The notes beneath the pieces are model-generated. The model saw nothing but the letters and a program-made list of their open reading frames with translations, did not search any database and was not told the origin of the DNA. Shown here one piece after another: positions 13,083 to 24,240 of a stretch of 64,000 bases of DNA. The stretch spans positions 52,440 to 116,439 of the forward strand of contig NZ_JAAGVC010000012.1 in assembly GCF_010858045.1 (NCBI RefSeq), given 5' to 3'. This DNA is from Nocardia cyriacigeorgica (GTDB taxonomy: Bacteria; Actinomycetota; Actinomycetes; Mycobacteriales; Mycobacteriaceae). Numbering within the stretch: the stretch's first letter is position 1; each line of letters begins with the position of its first letter. A program made the translations under genes and the position numbers.

Positions 13083-13424
13083 TCAGTACACCGGACCGGT
13101 GTACTTCTCGCCCGGCCCCTTACCCGGCTCGTCGGGATGCGCCGACGATTCCCGGAAGGCCTTCTGCAACGACTGCAAGCCCTCGCGGATCGGCCCCGCG
13201 TGCGGGCCCAGATACTCCACCGACGCCGTCACCAGGCCGGCCAGTGCCGTGATCACCCGCCGTGCCTCGTCCAGATCGCGGCGGCTGCTGGTCTCCGGAT
13301 CCTCATCGGCCAGCCCCAGTTTCTCCGCCGCCGAACTCATCAACATCACCGCGGCCCGGCTGATCACCTCCACCGCGGGGATATCGGCCAGTTCACGCAC
13401 AGAGCTGTCGGGCTGTTCAGTCAT
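13083..13424 (-). CDS. DUF1844 domain protein
   Basis: A 113-residue conserved actinobacterial protein of unknown role. The N-terminal part (about 8-80) is DUF1844: helical, with the run VISRAAVMLMSSAAEKLGL and a second helix around ARRVITALAGLV. The tail is polar and proline-rich. Members are commonly found beside infC-rpmI-rplT, as here, suggesting but not proving a link with translation. No catalytic motif or membrane segment. Confidence 0.8.
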   Translation of the reverse strand: MTEQPDSSVRELADIPAVEVISRAAVMLMSSAAEKLGLADEDPETSSRRDLDEARRVITALAGLVTASVEYLGPHAGPIREGLQSLQKAFRESSAHPDEPGKGPGEKYTGPVY

Positions 13425-13458
13425 GGCTATCAGGCTAGAACCCCCGGGCCGGGCCCGC

Positions 13459-13980
13459 TCACGCCGCCGCCCGGATCATCCGCAGCTGGCCGATCTCGGC
13501 GATGTTCTTCATGAGTTCGGCGTTGACCCACGCCACCAGGTGGGCCACCGTCAGGCCCGCCTCCGAGGGCCATGGATACGCGACGGGCGCGTCGAGATCG
13601 GCGTCGGTGAGCGCGTTCAATGCCGCCAGCCAGTCGGTGTGCAGTTGCCGGATCCGCGCGACGGCCGCCGCGCCCGTCCCCGGCCAGTGCACGCTCGCAC
13701 GCGAGCGCAGCGCGCGGCCGCGCACCTGATCGAGGGCGGTGCTCCACCACCAGTCGATATGCCAGGTCAGCCACCCGATGGTCGGTACCGGGACCGGATC
13801 GGGTTCGGTCTCGGCCCAGTCCGGGCGCCAGACCCCGTCGTTGTCGGGATGGACGGTCCAGTGCGATGGGGCGAGCGTGGCGAGGACGTCGTCCTCGCTG
13901 AGGGCGTCGAGGTGATAATCGGCCAGGGCCCAGGTGAGCTCGAATTGCCAGGCCAGCAGCTCGCGGCGAGAATCAGGCAC
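13459..13980 (-). CDS. DinB-like superfamily protein
   Basis: A 173-residue four-helix DinB/YfiT-type protein. The N-terminus (ELLAWQFELTWALADYHL), the central TIGWLTWHIDWWW and the C-terminal VAHLVAWVNAELMKNIAEIG carry the histidines expected at the metal site. The family includes mycothiol- and bacillithiol-dependent transferases and maleylpyruvate isomerases; the substrate here is unknown. GTG 13980 is the likely start; the in-frame region back to 14205 is arginine-rich and unlike the family. It faces away from infC. Confidence 0.72.
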   Translation of the reverse strand: MPDSRRELLAWQFELTWALADYHLDALSEDDVLATLAPSHWTVHPDNDGVWRPDWAETEPDPVPVPTIGWLTWHIDWWWSTALDQVRGRALRSRASVHWPGTGAAAVARIRQLHTDWLAALNALTDADLDAPVAYPWPSEAGLTVAHLVAWVNAELMKNIAEIGQLRMIRAAA

Positions 13981-14258
13981 CGGGGGACGGTCGCACGCGG
14001 CCGATGCACGGGCAAGCGATTTTCGCCGCTGCCTGTGTGCGCGCGACCCGATTGGGTTCCGGGCGGCGCAGCTGCTACGCTGTTCTGCGACGACCGCCCT
14101 GGGTGGTTCGTGCGTGTGGCCGGTGACGGTGTGCGCACGACGATGCCGGGGCAGATAAGTGGAGCCCGACTCCCACCGTTGCCGGCGAGCATTCGTACGG
14201 TACAACGGTCCGGTCGCCCGCCCTTCGCGGCGGGTTCCCGCATTGCTCTCGATGCGGG

Positions 14259-14282
14259 ATCGCAGGTGTGATCACCTGCGAT
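14259..14282 (+). promoter_or_regulatory. Hairpin in the infC leader
   Basis: A perfect 10-bp inverted repeat (atcgcaggtg / cacctgcgat) around a 4-base loop, about 16 bases before the terminator-like hairpin of the same leader. Smaller hairpins (gcggg-tt-cccgc at 14230-14241, gcat...atgc just after) precede it. The layout fits an attenuator leader; which structures compete is not determined. Confidence 0.5.
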
Positions 14283-14297
14283 GATCGGTCGACCTCG

Positions 14298-14329
14298 GGC
14301 CTCGTAGCGGGAAATACCGCAACGGGGCC
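14298..14329 (+). terminator. Terminator-like hairpin (putative attenuator) upstream of infC
   Basis: A 13-base stem (ggcctcgtagcgg with ccgcaacggggcc, 12 of 13 paired including one G-T), a 6-base loop, then tttgtgtt. It ends 71 bases before the infC start and does not follow a same-strand gene, so it most likely acts on the infC transcript. In other bacteria this operon is autoregulated through L20 or IF3; the mechanism here is inferred. Confidence 0.65.
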
Positions 14330-14400
14330 TTTGTGTTGAACAAGGGGTTGCAGTTATTGCCTGCGGTCGTCCGACGACACCGCTTGACCTAGGAGGCCCC

Positions 14401-15009
<609 letters not shown>

Positions 15010-15070
15010 TACCGATCAGAACGCCGGCGGTCCATGCGCGACCGCGGGCACGAGACAGATTGAGGAATCC

Positions 15071-15265
15071 ATGCCGAAGATGAAGAGCCACAGCGGCGCC
15101 TCGAAGCGATTCAAGGTGTCCGGCAAGGGCAAGCTGCTGCGTCAGCAGGCGAACCGTCGCCACTTGCTCGAGCACAAGCCCACGCGCCGTACTCGTCGTC
15201 TGGACGGCAAGGAGGTCGTCGCGTCCGCCGACGTCGCTCGCGTGAAGAAGCTGCTCGGTATCTGA
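15071..15265 (+). CDS. rpmI: 50S ribosomal protein L35
   Basis: A 64-residue basic ribosomal protein, full length, beginning [15 protein letters not shown] with the typical RRHLLEHK segment. It is the middle gene of the infC-rpmI-rplT operon, 61 bases after infC, and should share infC's leader-based control. Confidence 0.97.
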   Translation: MPKMKSHSGASKRFKVSGKGKLLRQQANRRHLLEHKPTRRTRRLDGKEVVASADVARVKKLLGI

Positions 15266-15367
15266 TACCGCCGCACAGGCACGCTCGCGCGCTCCGATCA
15301 CGGACGCCGACCAATCCGACAACACCCGGGCGCCCGCTCGCGCCCCCCGATCGAACAGGACTGACCA

Positions 15368-15748
15368 GTGGCACGCGTCAAAAGGGCCGTCAACGCTCAG
15401 AAGAAGCGCCGTTCCATCCTCGAGGCCTCCAAGGGCTACCGCGGCCAGCGCTCGCGGCTGTACCGCAAGGCCAAGGAACAGCAGCTGCACTCGCTCACCT
15501 ACGCCTACCGGGACCGCCGGGCGCGCAAGGGTGACTTCCGCAAGCTGTGGATCGCCCGCATCAACGCCGCGGCGCGGCTCAACGACATCACCTACAACCG
15601 CTTCATCCAGGGCCTGAAGGCCGCCGGTGTCGAGGTCGACCGCAAGAACCTCGCCGAGCTGGCCGTCTCCGACGCCGAAGCCTTCGCCGGCCTGGTCGCC
15701 ATCGCCAAGGCCGCGCTGCCGCAGGACGTCAACGCCCCGGCCGCCTGA
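15368..15748 (+). CDS. rplT: 50S ribosomal protein L20
   Basis: A 126-residue 23S rRNA-binding assembly protein. It begins [14 protein letters not shown] and keeps the [15 protein letters not shown] and [12 protein letters not shown] segments that contact rRNA. The start is GTG 15368. Last gene of the operon, followed by a long nested hairpin at 15780-15825. In some bacteria L20 represses this operon; no L20 site is identified here. Confidence 0.97.
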   Translation: MARVKRAVNAQKKRRSILEASKGYRGQRSRLYRKAKEQQLHSLTYAYRDRRARKGDFRKLWIARINAAARLNDITYNRFIQGLKAAGVEVDRKNLAELAVSDAEAFAGLVAIAKAALPQDVNAPAA

Positions 15749-15779
15749 GCCGGGTGCCGTGATTCGCGGACATCTTTCG

Positions 15780-15825
15780 GAACGACCCGTGGACGCGCTC
15801 GACGAGCGCAACCCACGGGTCGTTC
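15780..15825 (+). terminator. Terminator of infC-rpmI-rplT
   Basis: A perfect 13-bp stem (gaacgacccgtgg / ccacgggtcgttc) enclosing a second 6-bp stem (gcgctc-gac-gagcgc). It lies 31 bases after rplT and 21 bases before the methyltransferase start. Confidence 0.8.
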
Positions 15826-15846
15826 TGCGCTGTCTGATCCCGGCGG

Positions 15847-16659
15847 ATGATCGTGGCTGCTGAGGCGATCGAGCTGCGCAATCCGCGGATCGTGGCCGCG
15901 GTCAAGCTCCATCGCGCCGCGCAGCGCCGCAAGTCCGGCCTGTTCCTGGCCGAAGGCGCCAATTCGGTGACCGCGGCCCTGGAGACCGGACGCGTACGCG
16001 AGCTGTTCTACTCGGCCGCCGCCGCGACCCGTGAGCACGAACTCGTCGCCGGCGCCGCCGCCCAAGGGGTGCGGACCACGCTGGTGAGCGATCGGGCCGC
16101 GCAGGCGCTGGGGGAGACGGTGACGCCGCCGGGACTGGTGGCCGTCTGCGAGACGCTCGACGTCGAACCGGGTGCGGTCCTGGCCGCGGAGCCGCGCATG
16201 CTGGCGGTGCCCGTGGAGATGGCCGACCCGGGCAACGCGGGCACACTGATCCGTGTCGTCGACGCCGTCGGCGGCGACGGGGTGATCCTCGCGGGCGATT
16301 CCGTCGACCCGCACAACGGCAAATGCGTGCGCGCCGCGGCCGGCAGCCTGTTCCATGTGCCGATCGCCCGCAGTCGAGACGTCGGTGCGATCCTCGAGGA
16401 CATCGCGGGCGCAGGCATCACGATCTTGGCCACCGCGGCAGGCGGCGAGGTCGATCTCGACGACGCCGACGAATTGTTCACCGGCCCCGTCGCCTGGCTG
16501 TTCGGCAACGAAGCGCACGGCCTCGATCCGGCTGTCGCCGCCCGCGCCGACCATCGGGTGCGCATCCCGATCCGAGGCCGTGCCGAAAGCCTGAATCTGG
16601 CCACCGCGGCCTCGATCTGTCTCTACGCGAACTCGCGGGTGCGCTACCGGCAGCCGTGA
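15847..16659 (+). CDS. TrmH/SpoU-family RNA 2'-O-methyltransferase
   Basis: A 270-residue SPOUT enzyme with an N-terminal RNA-substrate-binding domain (about 10-95) and a C-terminal knotted catalytic domain. Motif 1 ADPGNAGTLIR carries the catalytic Arg/Asn, motif 2 is WLFGNEAHGL and motif 3 is IPIRGRAESLNLATAASI, which binds S-adenosylmethionine. It occupies the position of mycobacterial tsnR beside rplT, so 23S rRNA is the likely target but the nucleotide is unknown. ATG 15847; the nearby GTG 15853 is possible. Downstream of the rplT terminator, so probably separately expressed. Confidence 0.88.
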   Translation: MIVAAEAIELRNPRIVAAVKLHRAAQRRKSGLFLAEGANSVTAALETGRVRELFYSAAAATREHELVAGAAAQGVRTTLVSDRAAQALGETVTPPGLVAVCETLDVEPGAVLAAEPRMLAVPVEMADPGNAGTLIRVVDAVGGDGVILAGDSVDPHNGKCVRAAAGSLFHVPIARSRDVGAILEDIAGAGITILATAAGGEVDLDDADELFTGPVAWLFGNEAHGLDPAVAARADHRVRIPIRGRAESLNLATAASICLYANSRVRYRQP

Positions 16660-16663
16660 ACGC

Positions 16664-16688
16664 GCCGGCCGCAAGGTACCCGGCCGGC
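16664..16688. terminator. Hairpin between convergent methyltransferase and tetR genes
   Basis: 8-bp arms GCCGGCCG / CGGCCGGC with a 9-base loop fill the gap between the two stop codons. Confidence 0.5.
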
Positions 16689-16689
16689 C

Positions 16690-17229
16690 TCAGTCGCCGG
16701 ACTTTCCCAGGTCCTCCAGGATCTCGGCCGCCCATGGCGCAGGCACCGCGTTCGGCCCCGCCACCTGCATCGACGTCATCACCGTCAGCAGCATGCCGGT
16801 GGCCATGAACCTGCGGACCTCGGTGACCGACGCGCCGGTCAGCGCACCCGCCAGATCATAGATCTGCCCGAAGCGGGCGCGGGTCTGCTCGCCGATCACC
16901 GGGTCCGCACTGGCGGCGAAGCCGTGCAGGAGTAGTTGGAGCAGTTCGCGTTCGGCGAGAAACGTGCTGTAGCCGTGGCCCAGCGTCGCCGCGGTGGGGT
17001 TCGGATCGGTCGCCGCCGCTTCCCGGAACACCGTCTCGATCCGGTCGCACACCCGGTTCAGCGCGGCGAGGAACAGCTGCTGTTTGGTGCCGAACAGCCG
17101 GATCACATACGGCTGGGACACCCCGGCCAGTCGGGCGATGTCATCGGTTTTCGTTGCCGCATAACCGGTTTCGGCGAAGGCCTGGATCGCCGCCGTCAGC
17201 ACCTGCTCGCCGCGTTCGGTCGCGCTCAT
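16690..17229 (-). CDS. TetR-family repressor, divergent from an MFS pump
   Basis: A 179-residue repressor. The N-terminal helix-turn-helix (about 8-55: TAAIQAFAETGYAATKTDDIARLAGVS followed by PYVIRLFGTKQQLF) is standard, and the C-terminal helical domain should bind the inducer. ATG 17229 starts the conserved domain; an in-frame ATG at 17277 is possible but would place the start beside the operator region. It is divergent from the efflux gene at 17351. Two copies of a 13-bp element (17288-17300 and 17321-17333) in the shared region are candidate binding sites. Confidence 0.88.
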   Translation of the reverse strand: MSATERGEQVLTAAIQAFAETGYAATKTDDIARLAGVSQPYVIRLFGTKQQLFLAALNRVCDRIETVFREAAATDPNPTAATLGHGYSTFLAERELLQLLLHGFAASADPVIGEQTRARFGQIYDLAGALTGASVTEVRRFMATGMLLTVMTSMQVAGPNAVPAPWAAEILEDLGKSGD

Positions 17230-17280
17230 CCGGGTCCTTGTCGTCAAAGGTGCTCCTGATCGTCTCGTGCGGGCCATGCA

Positions 17281-17309
17281 TTGACATGTTATCAGTCGAT
17301 GCATACTCT
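17281..17309 (+). promoter_or_regulatory. Promoter of the MFS efflux gene
   Basis: TTGACA (17281-17286), a 17-base spacer and TACTCT (17304-17309) form a good sigma-70-type promoter reading toward the pump gene at 17351. One copy of the 13-bp repeat lies inside the spacer. Confidence 0.7.
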
Positions 17310-17333
17310 TCTCGATATTAGTTATCAGTCGAT
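17288..17333. repeat. Two direct copies of GTTATCAGTCGAT (candidate TetR operators)
   Basis: Identical 13-mers at 17288-17300 and 17321-17333, 33 bp apart start to start (about three helical turns). The first lies between -35 and -10 of the pump promoter, the second just downstream of the expected start of transcription. Bound repressor at both would block transcription. Confidence 0.65.
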
Positions 17334-17350
17334 TACAACAAGGGCTGGAC

Positions 17351-18886
17351 ATGACCGAGATACTCACCACCGCGGCGTCTGCCGCGCCACCGTCCACCGA
17401 GCGCCGCACGCCGGGCAGCCGTCCGCTGGCGGCGGTGCTGGCTGCGGTCGGCATCCCGACCTTCATGGTCACGCTGGACAACCTCGTGGTCACCAATGCA
17501 CTGCCGGTGATCCGGGCCGAACTCGGCGCCTCGCTGGCCGACCTGCAGTGGTTCGTCAACGCCTACACGCTGGCATTCGCGTCCCTGTTGCTCACCGCCT
17601 CCGCGGTCGGTGACCGGCTCGGGCGCAGGCGCATCTTCCTGGCCGGCATCGCGGTGTTCACGCTCGCGTCCGCGGCCTGCGCCGTGGCCTCCGAGCCCTG
17701 GCAGCTGATCGCCGCCCGCGCGGTGCAGGGCTTCGGGGCGGCGGCGGTCATGCCGCTGTCGTTGACGTTGCTGTCGGCGGCGGTGCCGGAGAAGATGCGC
17801 AGCGCCGCGATCGGCATCTGGGGCGGGATCACCGGCCTCGGGGTCGCGCTGGGCCCGGTGGTCGGCGGCGCCGTCGTCGACGGATTGAGCTGGCAGTGGA
17901 TCTTCTGGATCAACGTGCCGATCGGTGTGCTGGCGTTGCCGTTCGCGGCCAGGATCCTGGACGAATCGCGCGGCGGTGCGCGCCGCCTGGATCCGGTCGG
18001 GCTGGTGCTGGCCTCGGCGGGCGTGCTCGCGGTGGTGTGGGGCGTGATCCATGGTGCCGAGGACGGCTGGACCTCGTCCGGTGTGCTGAGCGCGTTGATC
18101 GGCGGCGCGATCCTGCTGGCCTGCCTGGTTGCCTGGGAGTTGCGGACGCCGGATCCGATGCTTCCGCTGCGGCTGTTCCGCTCGCGCGCCTTCCGGGTGA
18201 GCAATACGACCGGCTTCACCTTCTCCGTCGGCGTCTTCGGATCGATCTTCCTGCTTGCGCAGTATTTCCAGGTGGTGCAGGGGCTGGACCCGCTGGCGGC
18301 GGGCATCCGCACGCTGCCGTGGACGTTGGCCCCGATGGTCGTCGCTCCGATCGCCGGGCTGATCGTCGATCGGGTCGGCGCACGGCAGCTGCTGGCGGCC
18401 GGGCAGGTCGCGCTGGCGGTGGCGCTGGCCTGGATGGCCACCGTCATCACCGTCGACACGAGCTACAGCGCCTTCGTCGGACCGTTCCTGCTGGGCGGGC
18501 TCGGCATGGGCCTGACCTTCGCCCCCGGCGCCACCGTGGTGATGGCCGCCGCCGACCCGGAGGACCGCGCGATCGCCTCCGGCACCAACAACACCGTCCG
18601 CGAGGTCGGCGTCGCGATGGGGGTCGCGGTACTGGCGTCGGTGTTCGCCTCGCACGGTTCCTACCTCGACCCGCAACGCTATGTCGACGGCCTGGTCCCC
18701 GCGGTGTGGGTGGGCGCCGCGATCGTCGCGGTCGGCGCGTTCGTCGCGCTGCTGCTGCCCAGCCGGATCGAACCGGCGGGTTCCGCCGAAGCGACCGGCC
18801 GGAAGGCCGGAACCAGCGACGCGGAGTCGCTCGACGCTCGGTTCCATCCGGCCGAGGACGGCGAGGTACCGGTCGGCACCGCCTGA
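17351..18886 (+). CDS. MFS drug efflux transporter, DHA2 (14-TMS) family
   Basis: A 511-residue EmrB/QacA-type proton-drug antiporter in the cytoplasmic membrane. Family motifs are LDNLVVTNALPVI (motif D1), GDRLGRRR (motif A, loop 2-3) and GLGVALGPVVGG (motif C, antiporter signature in helix 5); about 14 hydrophobic segments can be counted. The C-terminus ends in a polar tail. It is controlled, by position, by the divergent TetR protein. The substrate is not predictable. A hairpin at 18904-18929 follows. Confidence 0.92.
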   Translation: MTEILTTAASAAPPSTERRTPGSRPLAAVLAAVGIPTFMVTLDNLVVTNALPVIRAELGASLADLQWFVNAYTLAFASLLLTASAVGDRLGRRRIFLAGIAVFTLASAACAVASEPWQLIAARAVQGFGAAAVMPLSLTLLSAAVPEKMRSAAIGIWGGITGLGVALGPVVGGAVVDGLSWQWIFWINVPIGVLALPFAARILDESRGGARRLDPVGLVLASAGVLAVVWGVIHGAEDGWTSSGVLSALIGGAILLACLVAWELRTPDPMLPLRLFRSRAFRVSNTTGFTFSVGVFGSIFLLAQYFQVVQGLDPLAAGIRTLPWTLAPMVVAPIAGLIVDRVGARQLLAAGQVALAVALAWMATVITVDTSYSAFVGPFLLGGLGMGLTFAPGATVVMAAADPEDRAIASGTNNTVREVGVAMGVAVLASVFASHGSYLDPQRYVDGLVPAVWVGAAIVAVGAFVALLLPSRIEPAGSAEATGRKAGTSDAESLDARFHPAEDGEVPVGTA

Positions 18887-18903
18887 CCGCCCGTCCCGGT
18901 ACA

Positions 18904-18929
18904 CCCGGTGGTCCACGGCGGCCACCGGG
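18904..18929 (+). terminator. Hairpin after the MFS efflux gene
   Basis: 8-bp arms cccggtgg / ccaccggg with a 10-base loop, 18 bases after the stop codon. No T-tract. Confidence 0.5.
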
Positions 18930-19039
18930 CTGCCGGTATGGGGCCGACACACCGCGCACGCTGCCGAGTCGACACGCCGACCAGCGGCGAGGGCGGCGCT
19001 AGCACAACACCCGCGCCCGGCCCGAGGTAATCCGGATGA

Positions 19040-20200
<1,161 letters not shown>

Positions 20201-20230
20201 CCACCTTCGATCGAGAGAGCGAAACGTCAA

Positions 20231-22732
20231 GTGCGAGTAGCGCAGTCCTGGCTGACCGACATCATCGCGCGCACCGCCCCCGAGTGGTCGGTGACGCCCG
20301 AGGAACTCGACGCCGGATTCGTCCGCGTCGGCCTCGAGGTCGAGGAAGTCGACACCCTGCAGCGGGTGGGCGGTGAGATCGAGAAGCCGCTGGTGGTCGG
20401 CCGCGTCCTGGAGATCACCGAGCTCACCGAGTTCAAGAAGCCGATCCGCTTCTGCAAGGTCGACGTCGGCAATCCCGAGCCGCAGGAAATCGTCTGCGGT
20501 GCCCGTAATTTCGCCGTCGGCGATCTGGTGGTCGTGGTGCTGCCCGGTGGCGTGCTGCCGGGTGGTTTCGCCATCTCCTCGCGCAAGACCTACGGCCATG
20601 TCTCCAACGGCATGATCTGTTCGGTCGCCGAACTCGGTATCGGCAAGGATCATTCGGGCATTCTGGTGCTCGAGCCCGGTACCGCCGAGCCCGGCGCCGA
20701 CGCCAACGAGCTGCTCGGTCTCGACGACACCGTCATCGAACTGAACATCACCCCCGACCGCGGCTACTGCTTCTCGGTGCGCGGTCTGGCGCGCGAGCTG
20801 GCCTGCGGTTTCGACCTGGAATACGCCGATCCCGCGGTGCGCACGCTGCCCGACGACGAGGCCGATGCCTGGCCGGTGCGGCTGGAGCCGGAATCGCAGT
20901 GCACCCGGTTCGCGGTGCGCCGGGTCACCGGGATCGATCCGAACGCGGTGAGCCCGTGGTGGTTGCAGCGGCGGCTGCTGCTGTCAGGGGTGCGGCCGAT
21001 CTCGCCCGCGGTCGACGTCACCAACTATGTGATGCTCGAACTGGGCCAGCCGCTGCACGCCTTCGACGCCGCCAAGCTGAGCGGTGGCCTGGTGGTGCGC
21101 CCGGCGAACGCGGGGGAGACCCTGCGCACCCTCGATGACACCGAGCGCACCCTGGACGCCGAGGACATCGTGATCGCCGACGATTCCGGGGTCATCTCGC
21201 TGGCCGGTGTGATGGGCGGTGCCAGCACCGAGGTGTCGGCGGAATCCACCGATATCGTGCTCGAGGCCGCGACCTGGAATCCGCTGCTGGTCTACCGCAC
21301 CGCGCGCAGGCACAAGCTGGTCTCCGAGGCGAGCAAGCGCTACGAGCGGGTGGTCGATCCGGAGATCAACGTCGCCGCGCTCGACCGCGCCGCCACGCTG
21401 CTGGCCGAGATCGCCGGCGGCACCATCGAATCCGCGCTCACCGACATCCGGGTGCCGCTGCCCGCGCCCGAGCCGATCCACATGGACATCGACCTCGCCG
21501 ACCGGGTGGCCGGCGTGACCTACCCGACCGGCACGTCCGCGCGGCGGCTGGCGCAGATCGGCTGCACCGTCGAGGTCGATGTGCCCGAGTCCGGTCACGG
21601 CCAGCTCGTGGTCACCGCGCCGAGCTGGCGTCCGGACCTGACCCAGCCCGCCGACCTGGTGGAGGAGGTGCTGCGGCTGGAGGGTCTCGAGCAGATCCCG
21701 TCGGTGCTGCCCGCAGCCCCCGCAGGCCGTGGTCTGACCCCCACCCAGCGGCGCCGTCGCGCGGTGAGCCGCGCGCTGGCCTTCGCCGGGGCCGTCGAGG
21801 TGCCGCCGCCGGTGTTCCTGCCGGCCGGGGTGTTCGACACCTGGGGCCTGGACGCCGACGATCCGCGCCGCACCACCACCTCGGTGCTCAACCCGCTCGA
21901 TGTCGAGCGCCCCGAACTGGCCACCACGCTGCTGCCCGGCCTGCTCGAGGTCGCCGGACGCAATATCTCGCGCGGCGCGAAGGACCTGGCCATCTACGGC
22001 ATCGCGCAGGTCGTGCTGCCGGGCCCGGACACCCGCCCGGTCGACCCGCTGCCGGTGGATCGGCGTCCGACCGATGACGAGATCGCCGAACTGCTGGCCT
22101 CGCTGCCCGACCAGCCGGTGCACGTCGCCGCCGTGCTGAGCGGACGCCGGGAACCGCGCGGCCCGTGGGGTGAGGGTCGCCCGGCCGAGGCCGCCGACGC
22201 CTTCGCACTGGCCGATGCCGTCGCCGACGCCGCCGGAGTGGTCATCGAACGCCGGGCCGGGGCGTACCTGCCGTGGCATCCGGGCCGCTGCGCCGAACTG
22301 GTGGTCGACGGTGTGGTCGTCGGGCATGCCGGTGAGCTGCATCCGGCGGTGCTGGAGCGTTCCGGGTTGCCGCCGCGCACCTGTGCCTTCGAGTTGAACC
22401 TGGACGCGCTGCCGTTGCGCGAGGCGCGTCCGGTGCCGGTGGTCTCGCCGTTCCCCGCAGTGCTGCAAGACGTTTCGGTGAGCGTGGACAAGGCCGTACC
22501 GGCAGCCCGGGTGGAGTCCGCGCTGCGCGGTGGCGGCGGCGAGCTGCTCGAGGACATCGCGCTGTTCGACGTCTACGAGGGCGCGCAGGCCGGTGAGGGC
22601 CGCAAATCGCTCACCTACGCGCTGCGTTTCCGTGCCCCGGATCGCACCCTGACCGAAGACGAGGCCAGTGCCGCGCGCGATGCGGCGGTGGCGGCGGCGT
22701 CGGAGGCGGTCGGCGCGGTGCTGCGCGGATAA
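20231..22732 (+). CDS. pheT: Phenylalanyl-tRNA synthetase beta subunit
   Basis: An 833-residue structural and editing subunit. Domain order is as usual: an N-terminal OB fold/tRNA-binding domain (about 40-155), the B3/B4 editing module (about 210-390, including [16 protein letters not shown] just before it and [18 protein letters not shown]), the B5 domain, the catalytic-like core and the C-terminal ferredoxin-fold anticodon-binding domain (about 740-833, [10 protein letters not shown]). GTG 20231. Second gene of pheST; a GC-rich hairpin at 22747-22780 follows. Confidence 0.96.
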   Translation: MRVAQSWLTDIIARTAPEWSVTPEELDAGFVRVGLEVEEVDTLQRVGGEIEKPLVVGRVLEITELTEFKKPIRFCKVDVGNPEPQEIVCGARNFAVGDLVVVVLPGGVLPGGFAISSRKTYGHVSNGMICSVAELGIGKDHSGILVLEPGTAEPGADANELLGLDDTVIELNITPDRGYCFSVRGLARELACGFDLEYADPAVRTLPDDEADAWPVRLEPESQCTRFAVRRVTGIDPNAVSPWWLQRRLLLSGVRPISPAVDVTNYVMLELGQPLHAFDAAKLSGGLVVRPANAGETLRTLDDTERTLDAEDIVIADDSGVISLAGVMGGASTEVSAESTDIVLEAATWNPLLVYRTARRHKLVSEASKRYERVVDPEINVAALDRAATLLAEIAGGTIESALTDIRVPLPAPEPIHMDIDLADRVAGVTYPTGTSARRLAQIGCTVEVDVPESGHGQLVVTAPSWRPDLTQPADLVEEVLRLEGLEQIPSVLPAAPAGRGLTPTQRRRRAVSRALAFAGAVEVPPPVFLPAGVFDTWGLDADDPRRTTTSVLNPLDVERPELATTLLPGLLEVAGRNISRGAKDLAIYGIAQVVLPGPDTRPVDPLPVDRRPTDDEIAELLASLPDQPVHVAAVLSGRREPRGPWGEGRPAEAADAFALADAVADAAGVVIERRAGAYLPWHPGRCAELVVDGVVVGHAGELHPAVLERSGLPPRTCAFELNLDALPLREARPVPVVSPFPAVLQDVSVSVDKAVPAARVESALRGGGGELLEDIALFDVYEGAQAGEGRKSLTYALRFRAPDRTLTEDEASAARDAAVAAASEAVGAVLRG

Positions 22733-22746
22733 CTACCTGGTGTCCA

Positions 22747-22780
22747 CGGCCCGGCCCGCCTTCGATCGGCGGCCGGGCCG
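22747..22780 (+). terminator. Terminator of pheST
   Basis: A 13-bp stem (cggcccggc-c-cgcc with ggcggccgggccg, one bulged base) beginning 15 bases after the pheT stop. Confidence 0.65.
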
Positions 22781-22868
22781 CGGCATGTGTCGGACTCGCC
22801 AGGTACCGATGCCGGTGCCGGGTATCCGGCGGGATGAAGGCCGGCCCCGGATGCGGTAGGACTAGAGC

Positions 22869-23639
22869 ATGCGTCACCCGGCAACTCCCGTCCTGAACGC
22901 GCTGGTTTTCCAACCACAACCGCGGCGGATCGAGCAGACCCCGGCGCGGCTCGGCCTGGACTACGCCGAACTGTCCATCCCGACCGCCGATGGTGAGACA
23001 CTGCACGGCTGGTGGGTGCGGGCGCCGCGGTCGATCGGCCATGTGCTGTACGCGCACGGCAACGGCGGCAATATCGGCGACCGGGTGCCGATCTACGCGC
23101 TGCTGGCCGAGGCCGGGTTCGATGTGCTCGCCTTCGACTATCGCGGCTACGGCCGCAGCACCGGACGGCCCAGCGAACGCGGCACCGCACTGGATGCCCG
23201 AGCGGCCCGCACGATCCTGCTCGACCAGCCCGGCGTCGATCCGGGGCGGGTGCTGTATCTGGGCGAATCACTCGGCGGGGCGGTGATGCTCGAGCTCGCA
23301 CTCGCGCATCCGCCCGCGGGCCTGATCCTGATGTCCACCTTCACCGGGATGCGCGAGGCCGCCCGCGCGGTATATCCCTTCCTTCCCGCGCCGCTCGTTC
23401 CGGACGCGTACCCGAGCCTGCGGCGCATCCCGCAATTGCGCGCACCGCTGCTGCTCATGCACGGTGACCAGGACGAACTATTGCCGTTGCGGCATGCGCG
23501 GATGCTGTACGAGGCCGCGCCCGAGCCCAAGAAACTGGTCATCTATCCGGGAGCGGGCCACAACGACATCGTCGTCTTGGCGGCCGGGCACTGGATCGAC
23601 ACCATCGAAAGCTGGGCTCGCACGGTCTGCCCGACCTGA
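22869..23639 (+). CDS. Alpha/beta hydrolase (BEM46/ABHD13-like)
   Basis: A 256-residue serine hydrolase. The HGNGG oxyanion motif, GESLGG nucleophile elbow, catalytic Asp in MHGDQDELLP and His in GAGHND are all present. The YRGYGRS segment is typical of the BEM46-like group. There is no clear signal peptide, although the N-terminus (NALVFQPQP) is weakly hydrophobic. Substrate unknown; the neighbours give no pathway. Confidence 0.82.
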   Translation: MRHPATPVLNALVFQPQPRRIEQTPARLGLDYAELSIPTADGETLHGWWVRAPRSIGHVLYAHGNGGNIGDRVPIYALLAEAGFDVLAFDYRGYGRSTGRPSERGTALDARAARTILLDQPGVDPGRVLYLGESLGGAVMLELALAHPPAGLILMSTFTGMREAARAVYPFLPAPLVPDAYPSLRRIPQLRAPLLLMHGDQDELLPLRHARMLYEAAPEPKKLVIYPGAGHNDIVVLAAGHWIDTIESWARTVCPT

Positions 23640-23699
23640 CCGCTGGCCGGTGCCCGCGATCAGGTGCGGCAGCGCGCGGCGCATGCGTAGCCTGACGGT

Positions 23700-24194
23700 A
23701 TGAGCGAGTTCACCGAGATCACCGAGCGGTTGGCGCAGCTGCCGGATGCCGACCTGCTCGCCGTCATCCGCATCGCGACCGCGGGCCGGGCGGCGCTCGC
23801 ACCGGTGCACGAAGCCGCGGCGGACATGCCCGCCGAAACCGGTCATGTGCATCCGCACCCGGATGTGTCTCCTATCACTCGCATCGACGCCACGCATGAT
23901 CCGGCCGTGTCCGGAACCGCATCGGGGCAGGTCGGAGCAGTATCGCCGGTACCGCCGGTACCGGGTTCGCCGGGACTGTCCGGGACGGCCGGATATTCCT
24001 CCGGCGGCGTACCTACTTTCGAGTCAGTTCGGGATAAAGTCGAGCAGCGCTACGGCACCGCGCAGGGGATGGGTGAACTCGATCGGCAGACCCCGGCGGG
24101 CCGCAGCGCCGACGAACAGTGGCAGGCGCGCGAAGAGGCCGCGCGTGAGCGCTTGGAGCAGATCCGGAAATCGTTGCGCGACAACGACGAGTAA
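23700..24194 (+). CDS. Hypothetical protein, disordered middle with charged C-terminal helix
   Basis: 164 residues, not recognised. The N-terminus (1-45) looks helical. The centre (about 65-110) is rich in Pro, Gly and Ser (VPPVPGSPGLSG) and is probably unstructured. The C-terminus (about 110-164) is a charged helix with RSADEQWQAREEAARERLEQIRK. No signal peptide or membrane segment. It lies seven bases upstream of the next ORF's earliest possible start and is probably co-transcribed with it. It may be a partner of that protein. Confidence 0.65.
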   Translation: MSEFTEITERLAQLPDADLLAVIRIATAGRAALAPVHEAAADMPAETGHVHPHPDVSPITRIDATHDPAVSGTASGQVGAVSPVPPVPGSPGLSGTAGYSSGGVPTFESVRDKVEQRYGTAQGMGELDRQTPAGRSADEQWQAREEAARERLEQIRKSLRDNDE

Positions 24195-24240
24195 TCCGTC
24201 CGTGGTCTGGCCGGCGCCGGACGACGAATGGGTGGACCAG

